From assembly GCA_023079485.1 (NCBI GenBank), contig CM041097.1, forward strand, positions 14,913,561 to 14,977,560: a DNA stretch of 64,000 nt, read 5' to 3'. Shown piece after piece: positions 1 through 10,765 of the stretch. Under the pieces are notes generated by a model. The model was not told the DNA's origin and did not search any database. It saw nothing but the letters and a program-made list of their open reading frames with translations. The position numbers were made by a program, and so were the translations under genes. Source of the stretch: Archilochus colubris. Lineage: Eukaryota > Chordata > Aves > Apodiformes > Trochilidae. Numbering within the stretch: position 1 is the stretch's first letter; every line of letters starts with the position of its first letter.

Positions 1-1470
1 TATCCCAGCACTGGCAAGTCCTATTTCCTCTGCCCATGATACTCAAAGCCTCACTGAGTGAAGTTTTCCATCCTTAGGTTCTCACACATTGTCCCTGAAG
101 AATATGCCCAGAACTAGAAGCTATTTTTCAGCCTAAAGATTTTTCCTACATCCCCAGTCCAATGCTCTTTCTTTTGTCTCTTTGTTAATAATTCAATTAT
201 CAACCTGTGCAGCAGTTAGATGAGACATTTCCAGTATCTGGGATTTCTCTTGGTGAATTGTATGTGCAATACTGCTTCCCTTTCTGTTTTCCATGGTAAT
301 AACATTAAATTTAATTTTAACCAATGTGGCTTTTAATGCAGCACATGCTTCTTTTTGATACCAAGGTTAAACAAATAATGCAGCCTTGGTCACTGTTAGT
401 CTTTCAAAACAGTCAGGCATTGAGGATTAGCTGATTTTCTTAAAAAAAATTTTTTAAAAAATCAAGAGAATGAATTAGATATATCAAGGATTTTTCTGTT
501 TAGCTTTATGGATATAGAGCCTTGAAGGTCATCTTTAAACCCAAGATGAATCCAACCATGAAGATGAAAAATTGTATGTAGGAAAAGAGAAGCTGAGGCT
601 TCCAGGAAAGTAGGAACATTTTAAGAAGCTTGAAGTCATGGGTGGAACAGCAATAAAGTGGCACTCTAACAACACTGTTCTGATAACACTGCAGGACTCA
701 TTAGCTTACAACAGAGTTTATATCAACTTTATTTGAAAAGGTTCAAAACCAGAAGACCTACAGCCATGCATTTCTGAAAGAGCTGCAGGAGCTTCTCCAG
801 GAAACCTCTCTGCAGGGATAGGTCCCTTGTATCACTGTTATCAGGCTAAATAAATTTATCTGAAGCACTGTGGGTGGTACAGGCACATGAGGCTGAGGTG
901 AATAAAAGTATTAAAGCAATCAGAGGGTTTCTGTCCTGGTGAATCTCTGCAGTCAGGACCTGGAGGTGATGGAAAGCTTGAGCAGCCTGGCAGGAAACTG
1001 CTGTCTTGCTTTACAGGGTGATACCAGGAAAGCACCATTAGAATCTGAGAGACAATACTAGAATATTTGTTTGAACATCTTTGTCAAAGATGGTGTTTAT
1101 ACTGCTGCTAAGCCTGTTAGAGGGTTGTATTTAGAAGAGGCTCAAGCTGTATTTAGAACAGGTTTGTCTCTGTTACTCAAACATCTATGCTGTGAGATAC
1201 CAGCTCAAAGGACTTAGTGAGAATGCATTGATGCTGAAGAGAATTTCATCAAGAAAGGTTTCTCAGCTCCTGGACAGTATCTCTCAGCAAAGACCAAGAG
1301 AAATTTGCCACAGGGGAAGGAATGGCTTGCCTCTTCTGCAGCTCATCAGGAGCATGGGAGAACCAAATTCAAGAGGTGGCACCATGACTCAGAGCAAGCT
1401 GCACCTCCCAAAGCCCACGCAACTAGCCTTGCCCTAGGGCTCTCTGTTATTCCTGAAGAGGGTCTTTCAG

Positions 1471-1509
1471 GTTTTTTCTTTGTTGGTTTGGTTTTTTGGG
1501 GGTTTTTTG
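1471..1509. repeat. T/G-rich low-complexity tract
   Basis: Alternating runs of T (4-6) and G (2-5), with two GGTTTTTT-type units flanking a run of five G. It is one of a recurring class of T/G (or complementary A/C) tracts in this window. No gene function is implied. Confidence 0.7.
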
Positions 1510-3265
1510 CAGAACCTTTGGGAGGCCTTGAGCTAACGCAGAACACAAAAATCTCCAAAATCTAGAAAATCTTTGGGCACGAGAAGCCTGTTTCTCTCCC
1601 AGCTCTTCATATTGGGTTTTTGTCTGTTTTTTCTTTTTTTTCCCCTGAAGCTATTTATTCAACAAGAACTGGAGGTTTTAGAAAGCAAGACTGCAAAGAA
1701 ATCACTGATGACTCCTCCTCTTCACAAGTCATTCCAGAACTTCAATCAATACCAGTATCCCAACTAGATCAAAGCAGTGGTGCTATTGCTCTGCTCTCAG
1801 CTGCATGGTCACCTACCAACACTATCACATGATTTCGTCTTCCAGTTTAGTCTGCCTAGAGGAAAGGCCCAAAATTGCTTAGAAAATGCTGGTTGCTGCC
1901 TTCTGTCCCCTCATTAACAAGGGACTGTCAGTCCACACATTTGCAGTCCCTGACTTGGTAAGTTTTTAGGAGCCAATAGCTTGGCACACAGACCCTATGA
2001 GACTCCTGTATCTTGGCAACAACAACTAAAAACATTTCAGACACGCCTGGCTTCTTGTCTGTGGATCAGGGCATGACCAGACGTTGCCACCATAGAAAGA
2101 GACAGGCGTAGGGGGGGCAGGAGAGGGCTTGTTGCACACCAATGGAGGCAAAGAACTTGATAATTCACTAAAAATCTCTTTCCAAGGAGGCTGTGTTCAG
2201 ATTTGGATGATTTCTCTTGGCACAAAACCAGCATCAGGCCCTGTCATTTCCCACCAGCTGAGGAGATCATTGGAAGGAGAAAGCATAAAAGAGAAGTAGA
2301 CTCTGATTATAGCAGCACTATCATCTTCCACTTGTTTCTCCACTTGAACAATAAAATAACAGTGTTCAGAAGAAAATGCACCTTTCCAGCTGCTTTGTCT
2401 GCAGGTGTGGGATACCTAGACCTGTAAAAGCATCTTGAGCTTGTGGCTTTCCATTAGAGCTGAAGCTGTACAGAGCCTCCGTGGCTTTGCTTGAAAAAAG
2501 GTCATGGTTATTTTAGAAAGCTCAGTCCTAGGAGGAATAAACAGGCTCACTTTGCTGATTATTTTTCCCTCAGCAGGATGCTCTCAAGTGGATTCTGAGC
2601 TCTAGAAGGGTTGATCCATCTTCAGAGGATGTTGGCTACATACAGTCCTTGGCTACATTCATGCTTCATCAGCACATGCAATCACAGTGCTCATGGACAT
2701 GACTGATGGAGCTTCCCACTAACACACTCCCACATGGAGAGCACTGCCTCAGTCTCAGAGCAGGTATTAGCTGGGATACTCAAGCCACTTGCTTACCACC
2801 TAAATCTGGTGCTTAGTTGCCATTTGGGTGCTATTTCAGAGTGACATCTTGGCTCTGTGCCACCATATTAGCTTCAGCTCAACTCCTGCTCCCAACTCTT
2901 TAAACTACTGAGATTTACCAGAGGGACACCAGAACCAAACCAGCCCCCTGCTTCCTTCTACCCCTCTCACCTGCTTCTAAGCTCACCTTCCACTCCTCTG
3001 CCTCATGATGGGGAGGGAATCCCATGCTTTGTGCTTTCTGAAAGGAATAATTTATGCAGATGGGTAAAAACCACCCTTAATTGAACCTGATGTCTAACCA
3101 GAGCATGGGCAGAGCACCAATGGCTACATCCACCCATGAGGCAAGGGCCAATCCAAGCAACTTGTGACCACCGTGGATATGAGCCTCATTTGCACATATC
3201 ACCTTACACACAGGCATAAAATCTCACTTATTCTGCAAGTTTTCATTTCTGGAAATGCCACGGGA

Positions 3266-3296
3266 GTGTTTTGGGGTTTTGTGTGGTTTTTTTTTT
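3266..3296. repeat. T/G-rich low-complexity tract
   Basis: TTTTGGGGTTTT followed by GTGTGG and a ten-base T run. Same composition class as the tracts at 1471, 6281 and 17011. Confidence 0.65.
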
Positions 3297-3725
3297 AACT
3301 CACAATAAAAAGCCTGATGCTTCTCCTCTAGAAACCACAAAACTTCCTCAGCAACTCCTCTGCCCCAACATCAATTTTATTGCATTCCTCCTGGCATGGG
3401 GAAGGAATGAAAATGGGTAATGGTAAGATATCAGCATGTTTTCTCCTCGCTGCTTTTGCTGACTCAGAAATTTGAGAAGAACAACAAGCAGCAGCAGACA
3501 GCATAACCCAACCTTATCACACTGGAATCCAATTGTGTGGCTTGCATGGAGCATTTCCAAGGCAGGCTATCACTCTGTTTATGTTGCACCACAGAAAACA
3601 GCTGGAAAAACTGTAAACTCCTTAATTTTGCTAACTGTAAAGAAAATTAGTTGTTCCACTCAAGAACATTACCCAACAGTGGCACAGACTTTCTTTTTGT
3701 AAGCTTCCAAAAAAGAGAGAAGGGG

Positions 3726-3812
3726 AAAAAAAAACCTTTTTTTTTTTTTTTTTTGAGGCTGCTACAAAGGTTCAGACTTGTTTTAAAGAAAAAAAAAACA
3801 AAAAACAAAACC
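3726..3812. repeat. A-run, 18-base T-run and A/C-rich tract
   Basis: A nine-base A run at 3726-3734 is followed by CC and eighteen T (3737-3754). After about 30 unique bases comes an A-rich tract with interspersed C (3786-3812). The inverted arrangement of A and T runs could form a weak hairpin. No polyadenylation signal lies at a suitable distance on either strand, so a retrocopy tail is not supported. Confidence 0.7.
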
Positions 3813-4378
3813 CTGATGACTGCCAACTTTAATTGCCAAAAATGTGCTTTCAGTTATTAAAGTCCTAATGAGGTAAGTAGGGGAAAGGACAGTTTCTTAT
3901 TTCTTGCTCATGACAAAAAGCAAGAGAGAGAAGAACAAAAGCAATAAACAGAGGAGCTGGTGCTTGGGGGTGCAGATAATGTAATGACCTACTAGTTACA
4001 GCTAAAGCCACCAGTACTGGAGTGGAAGCTTTGCCCTTTTTTTGCTAAGGAAATAAATTTACTTGCTAATAACAGTAGCAAGGTAATACACAGTCTCCAG
4101 AGAGAGCACGACACACACTCAGATGCTTTCCTGAGGCTGCAGAATGGCTCCTGACTTGCGAGGAGGGAAGAAAGCAATGGAAATGCAGGTGAGGGACAGC
4201 CACATCTTCCCATTTCCTGGCCGTGGTTTATTCCCAGCAGCTCCAATGAAATTTGCTACTTTCACTCCTCAGTCACTAACACTGCACAGCTCAAATCAAA
4301 AGGCACACAGACTATACAGCAAGTCCTAAATCTTTATAATTCCCATGGGGAAATAGGATGGAGCCTCCCCCTTAACAC

Positions 4379-4717
4379 TTCACTCTCTACAACTCCCTGA
4401 AAGAAGGTTGGAGCCAGGGGGGGGTTGGTCTCTTTTCCCAGACAACTCTCAGCAAGACAAGAGGACACGGTCTTAAGTTGTGCCAGGGGAGGTTTAGGTT
4501 GGACATTAGAAAGAATTTCTTTACTGAAAGGGTGGTCAGGCATTGGAATGGGCTGCCCAGGGAAGTAGTGGATTCTCCATCCCTTAAGATATTTAAGAAG
4601 AGACTGGATGTGGCACTCAGTGCCATGGTCTAGTAACCGCAACAGTAGTGGATCAAGGGTTGGACTCGATGATCTCTGAGGTCCCTTCCAACCCAGTCGA
4701 TTCTATGATTCTATGAC
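4379..4717 (+). mobile_element. CR1 LINE, 5'-truncated 3' end
   Basis: The sequence follows the 3' untranslated region of avian CR1 in order. It opens with CTCTCTACAACTCCCTGAAAG, passes the GGAGGTTTAGGTTGGA block (4487 onward), AGGCATTGGAATGGGCTGCCC (4539 onward) and GGTTGGACTCGATGATCTC (4660 onward), and ends in two ATTCTATG-type terminal units at 4700-4716. It is non-autonomous because only about 340 bases of the roughly 4.5 kb element remain. It shares its diagnostic 3' text with the minus-strand copy at 52978-53100, so both probably belong to one subfamily. It is not the source of any open protein: frames here are incidental. Confidence 0.95.
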
Positions 4718-5774
4718 TTACAGTACTTGTGCACCATCTCAGGACCATGGGTGAGACACTCCTGAAGGGTTTTGTATGGAAATAACATGGCTTTAGAGAC
4801 CCTGTTGATTTTTAAGAGTCAGCACGGGTGAGGGGTTTTGGAGAGGTGGGATCAGAGATGGTTCTAGAGAAGTGGAGATAAAAGGGCAGAAAGGAGTTGG
4901 GCTACTTTGAGGTTTGTTAGAAATCACAGCAAGAAATACCACTTTGGGCATTAACTCCAACAAAATCCAAGACTGCTCTGGCTTCATTAGCCACTGCAAG
5001 TTTGTACAGTACAAGTAAGACCTTTTCCTTTGGCCCTCTGAGCAGCCAAACAGTGGCCACAGACATCTGCTGAGCCAGGGTGGGCAAGGAGAGCCCTTGC
5101 TACAGACACACCCCACTTCCACCAACACATGAACAATTCAGGCAGCTTTTAAATGTCACATTTGTGGCTCTGGTTATGCTTGGAGAGAGCTGTAGTGCCC
5201 CCCACCTTATGCTGTCTAACCATCCACTTCCCAGCTTAGTCAGGCTGTGTCTGTGCCCAGTAAAGAGCAGGTTAGCATTTAGGGCCATTAGTTTTAGGGC
5301 ATTTTAGTTTGAGTACCATTCCTAGATTTAAGAACTGAAAGTAGCCTAGGATACTTGAACCTCTTTTCACAATTACATAAAAGTTTATAAAAAAAAGTTT
5401 TCTAGGGTGGATTTAGGTTGGGTTACTTATCCTGGCTTTTGTTTTGTCACTCACTGGCATTTGTGGGGGCATGTGCCTGTATGAGCTCACCTGTTGATCT
5501 TTGCTTGGGGTTTCACTCCCATAAACTGGGGCAGAAGGACTGATTTCCCATATGTTTTTGAAAGATGAAGAGTTGCTAAGGACAGAGCAGACAGCCTCTG
5601 GAGCCAGACCTGGGATGGGGAGGACAAGGAAAAGTTGGGCAGCAGGTCCTTCTCCTCCCCTGGGCAGCCGCTCAGCCTCTCATCCCTGCCCACGGGGGAT
5701 GGAGGGGAAGAGGCGGAGGAAGTTCTGACATGAGAAGCAGCAGCTAGATATAAATTAATCCTGGAACCATCTCA

Positions 5775-6080
5775 AGTCCTGTACTGTTGATAATTACCTA
5801 TCATTTTCCTGATCCAAACATTCACTCCCCCAAAAGACCCTAATCCATTACCTGCCATGTTCTGCCCCTTTGCAATTTCCTCATCTGCGCCGCAACGCTC
5901 CGCTAAGCTTTGATGTTCTGGCAAGGCCAGGGAGGCTCTGAAATTTGGGATTAGCAAACATCCGCAGGCATGATGTAGGCTCTCCAGCATTAGCACATGT
6001 TCCAGCATCTGAATCTAATAACAACATGCCAAAATCTGCAAAAAGCAGCAAGGTGATTCTCTTGTTCTTTCGGATGGCAG
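5775..6080. promoter_or_regulatory. possible conserved noncoding block
   Basis: This stretch is free of low-complexity sequence, keeps several CpG pairs (for example near 5888-5905 and 5960), and contains clustered motif-like words such as GATAATTACC, GGATTAGC and TCTAATAAC, which resemble homeodomain-type sites. The assignment rests on appearance only. A cross-species alignment is needed to confirm constraint. Confidence 0.2.
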
Positions 6081-6280
6081 TGACCGGGCCAGCAGAGCTG
6101 TGTGAAGCCAGAGCAGGCTGGAAACACACACACAGTGCTAAAAGGAGGTTACACATCCTGTTGCCTCTGTCCTATGGACAGACAGCTTGGTTAATACACA
6201 AATTCATTCTGGAGAAAAAGCATTAACCCTTGTGCAATGCTGCCCATGCAAGAGGCATCATTCTGAGTGTGTGTCTGCAT

Positions 6281-6324
6281 GTGTTTTGGGTTTTTTGTTG
6301 TGTTGTTTTTGCGTTTTTTTTTTT
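6281..6324. repeat. T/G-rich low-complexity tract
   Basis: TTTTGGGTTTTTTGTTGTG-like sequence running into an 11-base T run. Same class as the other T/G tracts in this window. Confidence 0.7.
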
Positions 6325-9205
6325 CCAAACACCACATGTGTTATTCATGAAAAAAAAGCATAAAATTTCAAACCCGTGGTTTAGATGCCCCGGTCAGGAG
6401 CTGAGCAGTAGTGCTTGCAGCAGGATTGGCTTTGAAATTCAGCTGCTCCCCCCCGAGGTGTTTGCAATCCTGTCTGCTGATTCCTAGGTGTGCATGCAGC
6501 AATTACAGCAGGAGTAGAGTCCTGTTTGCATAAACCTGGTTTGAACAACAGTATCAAAGACATGAAGAAACACAAATCACACAAATCCTTTAACCAAAGT
6601 GTTCAACATCCCTTGCATTAGAAGAAAATCCTTGAGAACTGAAGCACTTATCATAAATGTGGGTATTTCTCTCTGAGCACAGAAGGTGCTTGTGCTGAGC
6701 TCTGAGCTGCCAATGAATATATGTTGCCTCAGACCCTTTTTATAATGTTCAGATGGAGGGGATGTAAGTAGCTCTCCAATTTTGGGATAAACAGCTGCAA
6801 ACAGAACACAAGAAAAAACAGCTTTGTTTTGTTTTTGACTAATTTGTTCTTTCTGAGAGCTTGGGGTTTGTTCCTGTTGCTGCAGCTGTAAATTTCAAGG
6901 CCTCTGCAAGGTAAAAACTGAAATTGTACAAGCAATTAGCCCATGGTAACATCTAATCACTGCTGGCATCTAAAGAAATGTGTAACAGCAGGGATGTTTA
7001 ACTTTGAAAACCAACTACTTCACAGATGCAGGAACCATGTTGGTTGAGGAAGTCTTCCTTGCCACATCAATGTGAACTGTAAAAATTGGCCCAAAATATG
7101 GCAACATATATGCAACAGAACTGTAGAAAGCAGCATTACAGTTCATCACATCAATGTTGGAGCATAATTCCCAGGAAACTTAGTCACAAAAATCAAATAG
7201 ATTCTGAGAACCAGTCTCCCCCAGAAAGTAATTATCTTCAGCTGCCCTTGGCATGCCTTAGGTTCAGGCTCTTCTTGGCCATGAAGATTGCAGGAGTGAT
7301 CCTGCACCCCCTCTGCACAGCTGGGTGAGTGAGTAGGGGCCACCCCAACAAACCAAGGTCGAAGCCCAGCCCACCCCAACAATCTGTGCTGAACCAAGCA
7401 GCATGCAAGAGCTTCAGGGGGTGCATGTGCCAAAACATACACCAAAGAGCTGGAATGCACTAAAAATGACCATAACAGCCATGGCTGCAGTCAGGGTTCT
7501 GCTTGTCAAGGAGGTGCTAGGACCCTCCCCAGCCAGGGGCCTGGAGCCCAGCTCTGACCTTCTGGGTGCAGGAAGCTGGGAAGGGCAAAACATTGATTTC
7601 TTTTCACACATTTGGTGCTTCATAACTGATGTGTAATCTCCTATCGAGTGGCAGGGTTGGTGCCCACCTCACCACATGAAAGAGCTCTCCCTGATGCACG
7701 AGGATGCTGCTATTGTTTTCTCTTGTGAAATTATGGCTGTGGTACATTGCTGTCTCCAGAAACACATCTCTTGGAGAGCTCTGTGCCAGGATCCAGAGAT
7801 ACAGCAGTTGATTCCACATTTCTCAAAATTAGCTGTTAGCTCAACTGCTGGAAAATGTTGGAAGAACTCAGGATTTTCTAACTACAGACCCAGAAAATCA
7901 TGCATTAGCACTCAGGGGGTGCATAACACATAAGCACACGTGCAGAGCACAAGGGACATCCATGTCACCATGGCAGTGGTACAAGAACCAGCTTTAGGAA
8001 GTCTTTCTGCTTCTGATGCAACCCATTGCCAGCACTCCATCAGAGCATGTCACTTTGCATAGCACACTAAATCCTGTTGTGTGTTTGTTTTCTTCCTTTC
8101 CTATTTTTTTAAGCCTTTCCTGTATTGATTTAAATCAGTGCAGGCAAACGAAACCAGTGGGGGGACAACAACATGTGTCTGCACCAACTGCTAGCCCTAT
8201 ATTCTCAGATGAAGCAAGAAAAGAATGGCATGGAGACAGCCAGCTAAAATTACATTAGAAAATAGAAAATTAAATACCATTAAATCCACTCTTGCAAACC
8301 TCCTACCTGCTGGGTGTTTGCCCCTGAGCAGTGTCAGTAGAAAGGTGCAGGTCAAGGAGCAGTGAGCACAATCACCCTTGGTCTGAGAGGATCAAAGCAA
8401 ACCACCTGCACCAAGGAGGGGCAGCACACACTCACATGAGGGTGGGGAAACAACCCATGCAGGTCAATTATGTTTTGCATCCTTTCTGTCCCTCCTCATG
8501 AGTGACCATGCTGGTGCACAGAGGGTCCCCACCTACCTGCTGGACTCCCTGCAGAACACCTGCAAGGACTAAAGGAGAGAATCTCTGCAGTCCACAACAT
8601 CCCCAAGGAGTTTCTTCAGCCAGCAAAGAGCAGAAGTGGAGGTATCCATGCTTTTAAGATGTTCCTTGTTGCCACCTCATTCTCCTAATGTTCTACCACA
8701 GGTGGGTCCCTTCCCTGTAGTAACACCCACTGGGTGCTGGAGGACATCATTTGGGCAGGTGAAACATCTCAGTGATTGGGTTCAGCTGGGTTTGATATCT
8801 GTAGAGAGTGGCCTAGACACAGTTGGTCTTTTCTAGTGAATGCACAAAGTAAAATCTCAGTGTCACTCTTCCCAGGCACTGCCACAGATGCAGGTTTGCA
8901 AATCCACTTGTGCACAGAATGCACATCCCAGGGGAAAAGGATGGACATGTGTAAAATGTTTCCAGGTGGGAACTGGCCCCTGGCTGGTCCATGAGCTGCT
9001 CTCAGAGCAAACAAACAGTCAAACAAGGGATGGGAGAGGTGTCCACAGTCACTGCCAGCCTGGGGAAAATGTGTGTGTGCCTGGGCTGTCACAGATGGCT
9101 TCTTCACAGTCAGTATGGGTCATTTTTTGAGCTTATTAAAAGATGTAATTAAAATAGTTTGAAACATGTTTTGTCATTTTACAGCTTTGGTTTCTGCTTT
9201 CTGGG

Positions 9206-9271
9206 ACTTTTTTTTTTGGGTTTGTCTTTCTGTTTTGTGGTTTGCTTTTTATTTTATTTTAATTATATATT
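9206..9271. repeat. T-rich low-complexity tract
   Basis: A run of eleven or more T, GGG, then a T/G- and T/A-rich mosaic ending in an AATTATATAT word. No coding meaning. Confidence 0.65.
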
Positions 9272-9970
9272 TCTGTCTTTCTCCTTCAACTATCATAATT
9301 TTTATGACACAGTTAAAGCTGGAAGTGGGCTTTGACCCATATGTTATGCCTTTGTTAGCAAAGTAAAACTGGAAAAGCATCTTGCAAAAATTGCATAAAG
9401 GGCCACTGTGTATATGGGGTTAACTTGCTTTAATCCACAGCTGGGCACTTTTTCAAGGCTGAGAAAAGGAGATGCAGACTTAATACTTTTAACATAATCC
9501 TCCAGCATCATGTAAATCACAGAAGAAAAAAAGAGCTCCCACAAACACCAACTGGTGTGTAGGTAAATCTGATGGTTCTACAGATCTGATGGGGTTTTGC
9601 TGACCAAGTCAAATGTGCAGCTTCAAGGTTGGCTGAGCATCAGTATTGTGTTCCAGTCTACCTCTACTGTCATATATTTAATCTCCAGTAATTAAACTTC
9701 TAAATGAGTCCATTTCACAAAAGCTACAGTGCATAGAGTGAATTGGTGAGTAAATTTTCATAACCTCAGAAGCAACCCCAGATCAGGGTGGAGCTGCTCT
9801 CCCTGCAACAGCCCAGGGAGCAGATAGAGATGTAACTGTCAAAAGAGAGAAAACTAAAAGGAAAGATACAAAGAACTCCCTTGACTCAAGGTTTTCAAGT
9901 TCTTTCCTGTTACTTTAAAAAAAAAAAAGTTTTCTAAACACAGCATATTGTTTTGCTGCAGCCCCTGATT

Positions 9971-9989
9971 AAAAAAAAAAAAAAAAAAA
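9971..9989 (+). repeat. poly-A run (19 bases)
   Basis: Nineteen consecutive A flanked by CTGATT on the left and GAGGGGATGCTGATTAG on the right. No AATAAA precedes it at 10-30 bases, so it is treated as a simple run rather than a retroposed tail. Confidence 0.8.
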
Positions 9990-10469
9990 GAGGGGATGCT
10001 GATTAGAAACTCTTGATTAGAAGTGAAAAAATATCACTGATGACATCTGGGTGCAAAATGGGAACTCACAGACATGGAGACAGCAGTCTGGTACTTGGGT
10101 TCCTTGCTTTGGGGAGGTAAAAGAAGTTTTACCAATGGCCAAATCCAATGCAGACAGCTAGAAGCTGGGTGTCAGGCGCCTCCAGGGGGATGCTGTGACA
10201 AAAAAAAGGCTTGAGTGGTCCCAAGCTGCTCTGCCAGGAGGACGCAGCCTTTCCTGGGCATGTGGGAGCAAGGAGGACAGTGCTGCAATGCCATGGTGGT
10301 TGAATTCTGAAGGAGACAGAAAGGCAGGAGGTGTTCTACTGGAGAGGAGTGCTAGAGGAGCACTTGGCACAAACTTAGAGAGAAATGCTTGGTCTATAGA
10401 GCTGAGAAAACCTTGAGGAGAAAATACCAAGCACATAAAGGCCATTTAACAAAATGAGGGAAGACAGCA

Positions 10470-10765
10470 AGAATCACTTGATAGGGACTAAAGCCAGAGA
10501 AATTCAGATGAGGAATACGGCACTGCATTTTCAGAGTGAGGAGGATTAACCTTTGAAATGAACTACCCAATGAAGTGATGGATTGCCTGTCTCCTAGTAT
10601 CTTCAAATCCGGACTGGATGCCTTCCTGGAAGACATGTACAAGCCAAATACAAGTTTCCTGCTTCACACAGGGATGGATGGGTGAGGTTCAACAGGCTGA
10701 GAGACGAGTGGTTTAGTATGGATGATCTGACAGTCCCCTCCAGTCTTTAAACTCTGAAAATGTAG
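10470..10765 (+). mobile_element. ancient degraded CR1-type LINE 3' end
   Basis: A diverged but ordered match to old CR1 3' regions known from birds and turtles. It has a GTGAGGAGGATTAACC block (10536 onward), then a CAAATCCGGACTGGATGCC-type block (10604 onward), CTTCCTGGAAGACATG (10622 onward), AGCCAAATACAAGTT, and a terminal GATGATCTGACAGTCCC followed by the TTTAAACTCTG-type end. The number of differences from the remembered family pattern is far greater than for the copy at 4379, so this insertion is much older. No reading frame survives. Subfamily is not assigned. Confidence 0.85.

Larger units (their letters stand above)
1..4378. other. gene-free stretch, unique sequence
   Basis: No coding region or RNA gene is recognisable. 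It holds an A/T palindrome at about 442-461, T/G-rich low-complexity tracts at 1471-1509 and 3266-3296, an 18-base T run at 3737-3754 and an A-rich tract at 3786-3812. Open frames here are under 90 codons, several start without ATG, and none resembles a known protein. Confidence 0.7.
4718..10469. other. gene-free stretch with low-complexity tracts and one enhancer-like block
   Basis: No gene or RNA is recognised. It contains T/G-rich tracts at 6281-6324 and 9206-9271, a 19-base A run at 9971-9989 and an enhancer-like block at about 5775-6080. Frames are short and overlap on both strands without family resemblance. Confidence 0.65.

Noticed and set aside
9971..9989. A19 run as a retrocopy tail
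   Set aside because: No polyadenylation signal lies at the right distance upstream and no source transcript was recognised.
10183..10200. CTCCAGGGGGATGC as a CTCF site
   Set aside because: The essential GGC after the G run is replaced by GAT. Similar CAGGGGGTG words at 7416, 7916 and 53392 fail at the same place.
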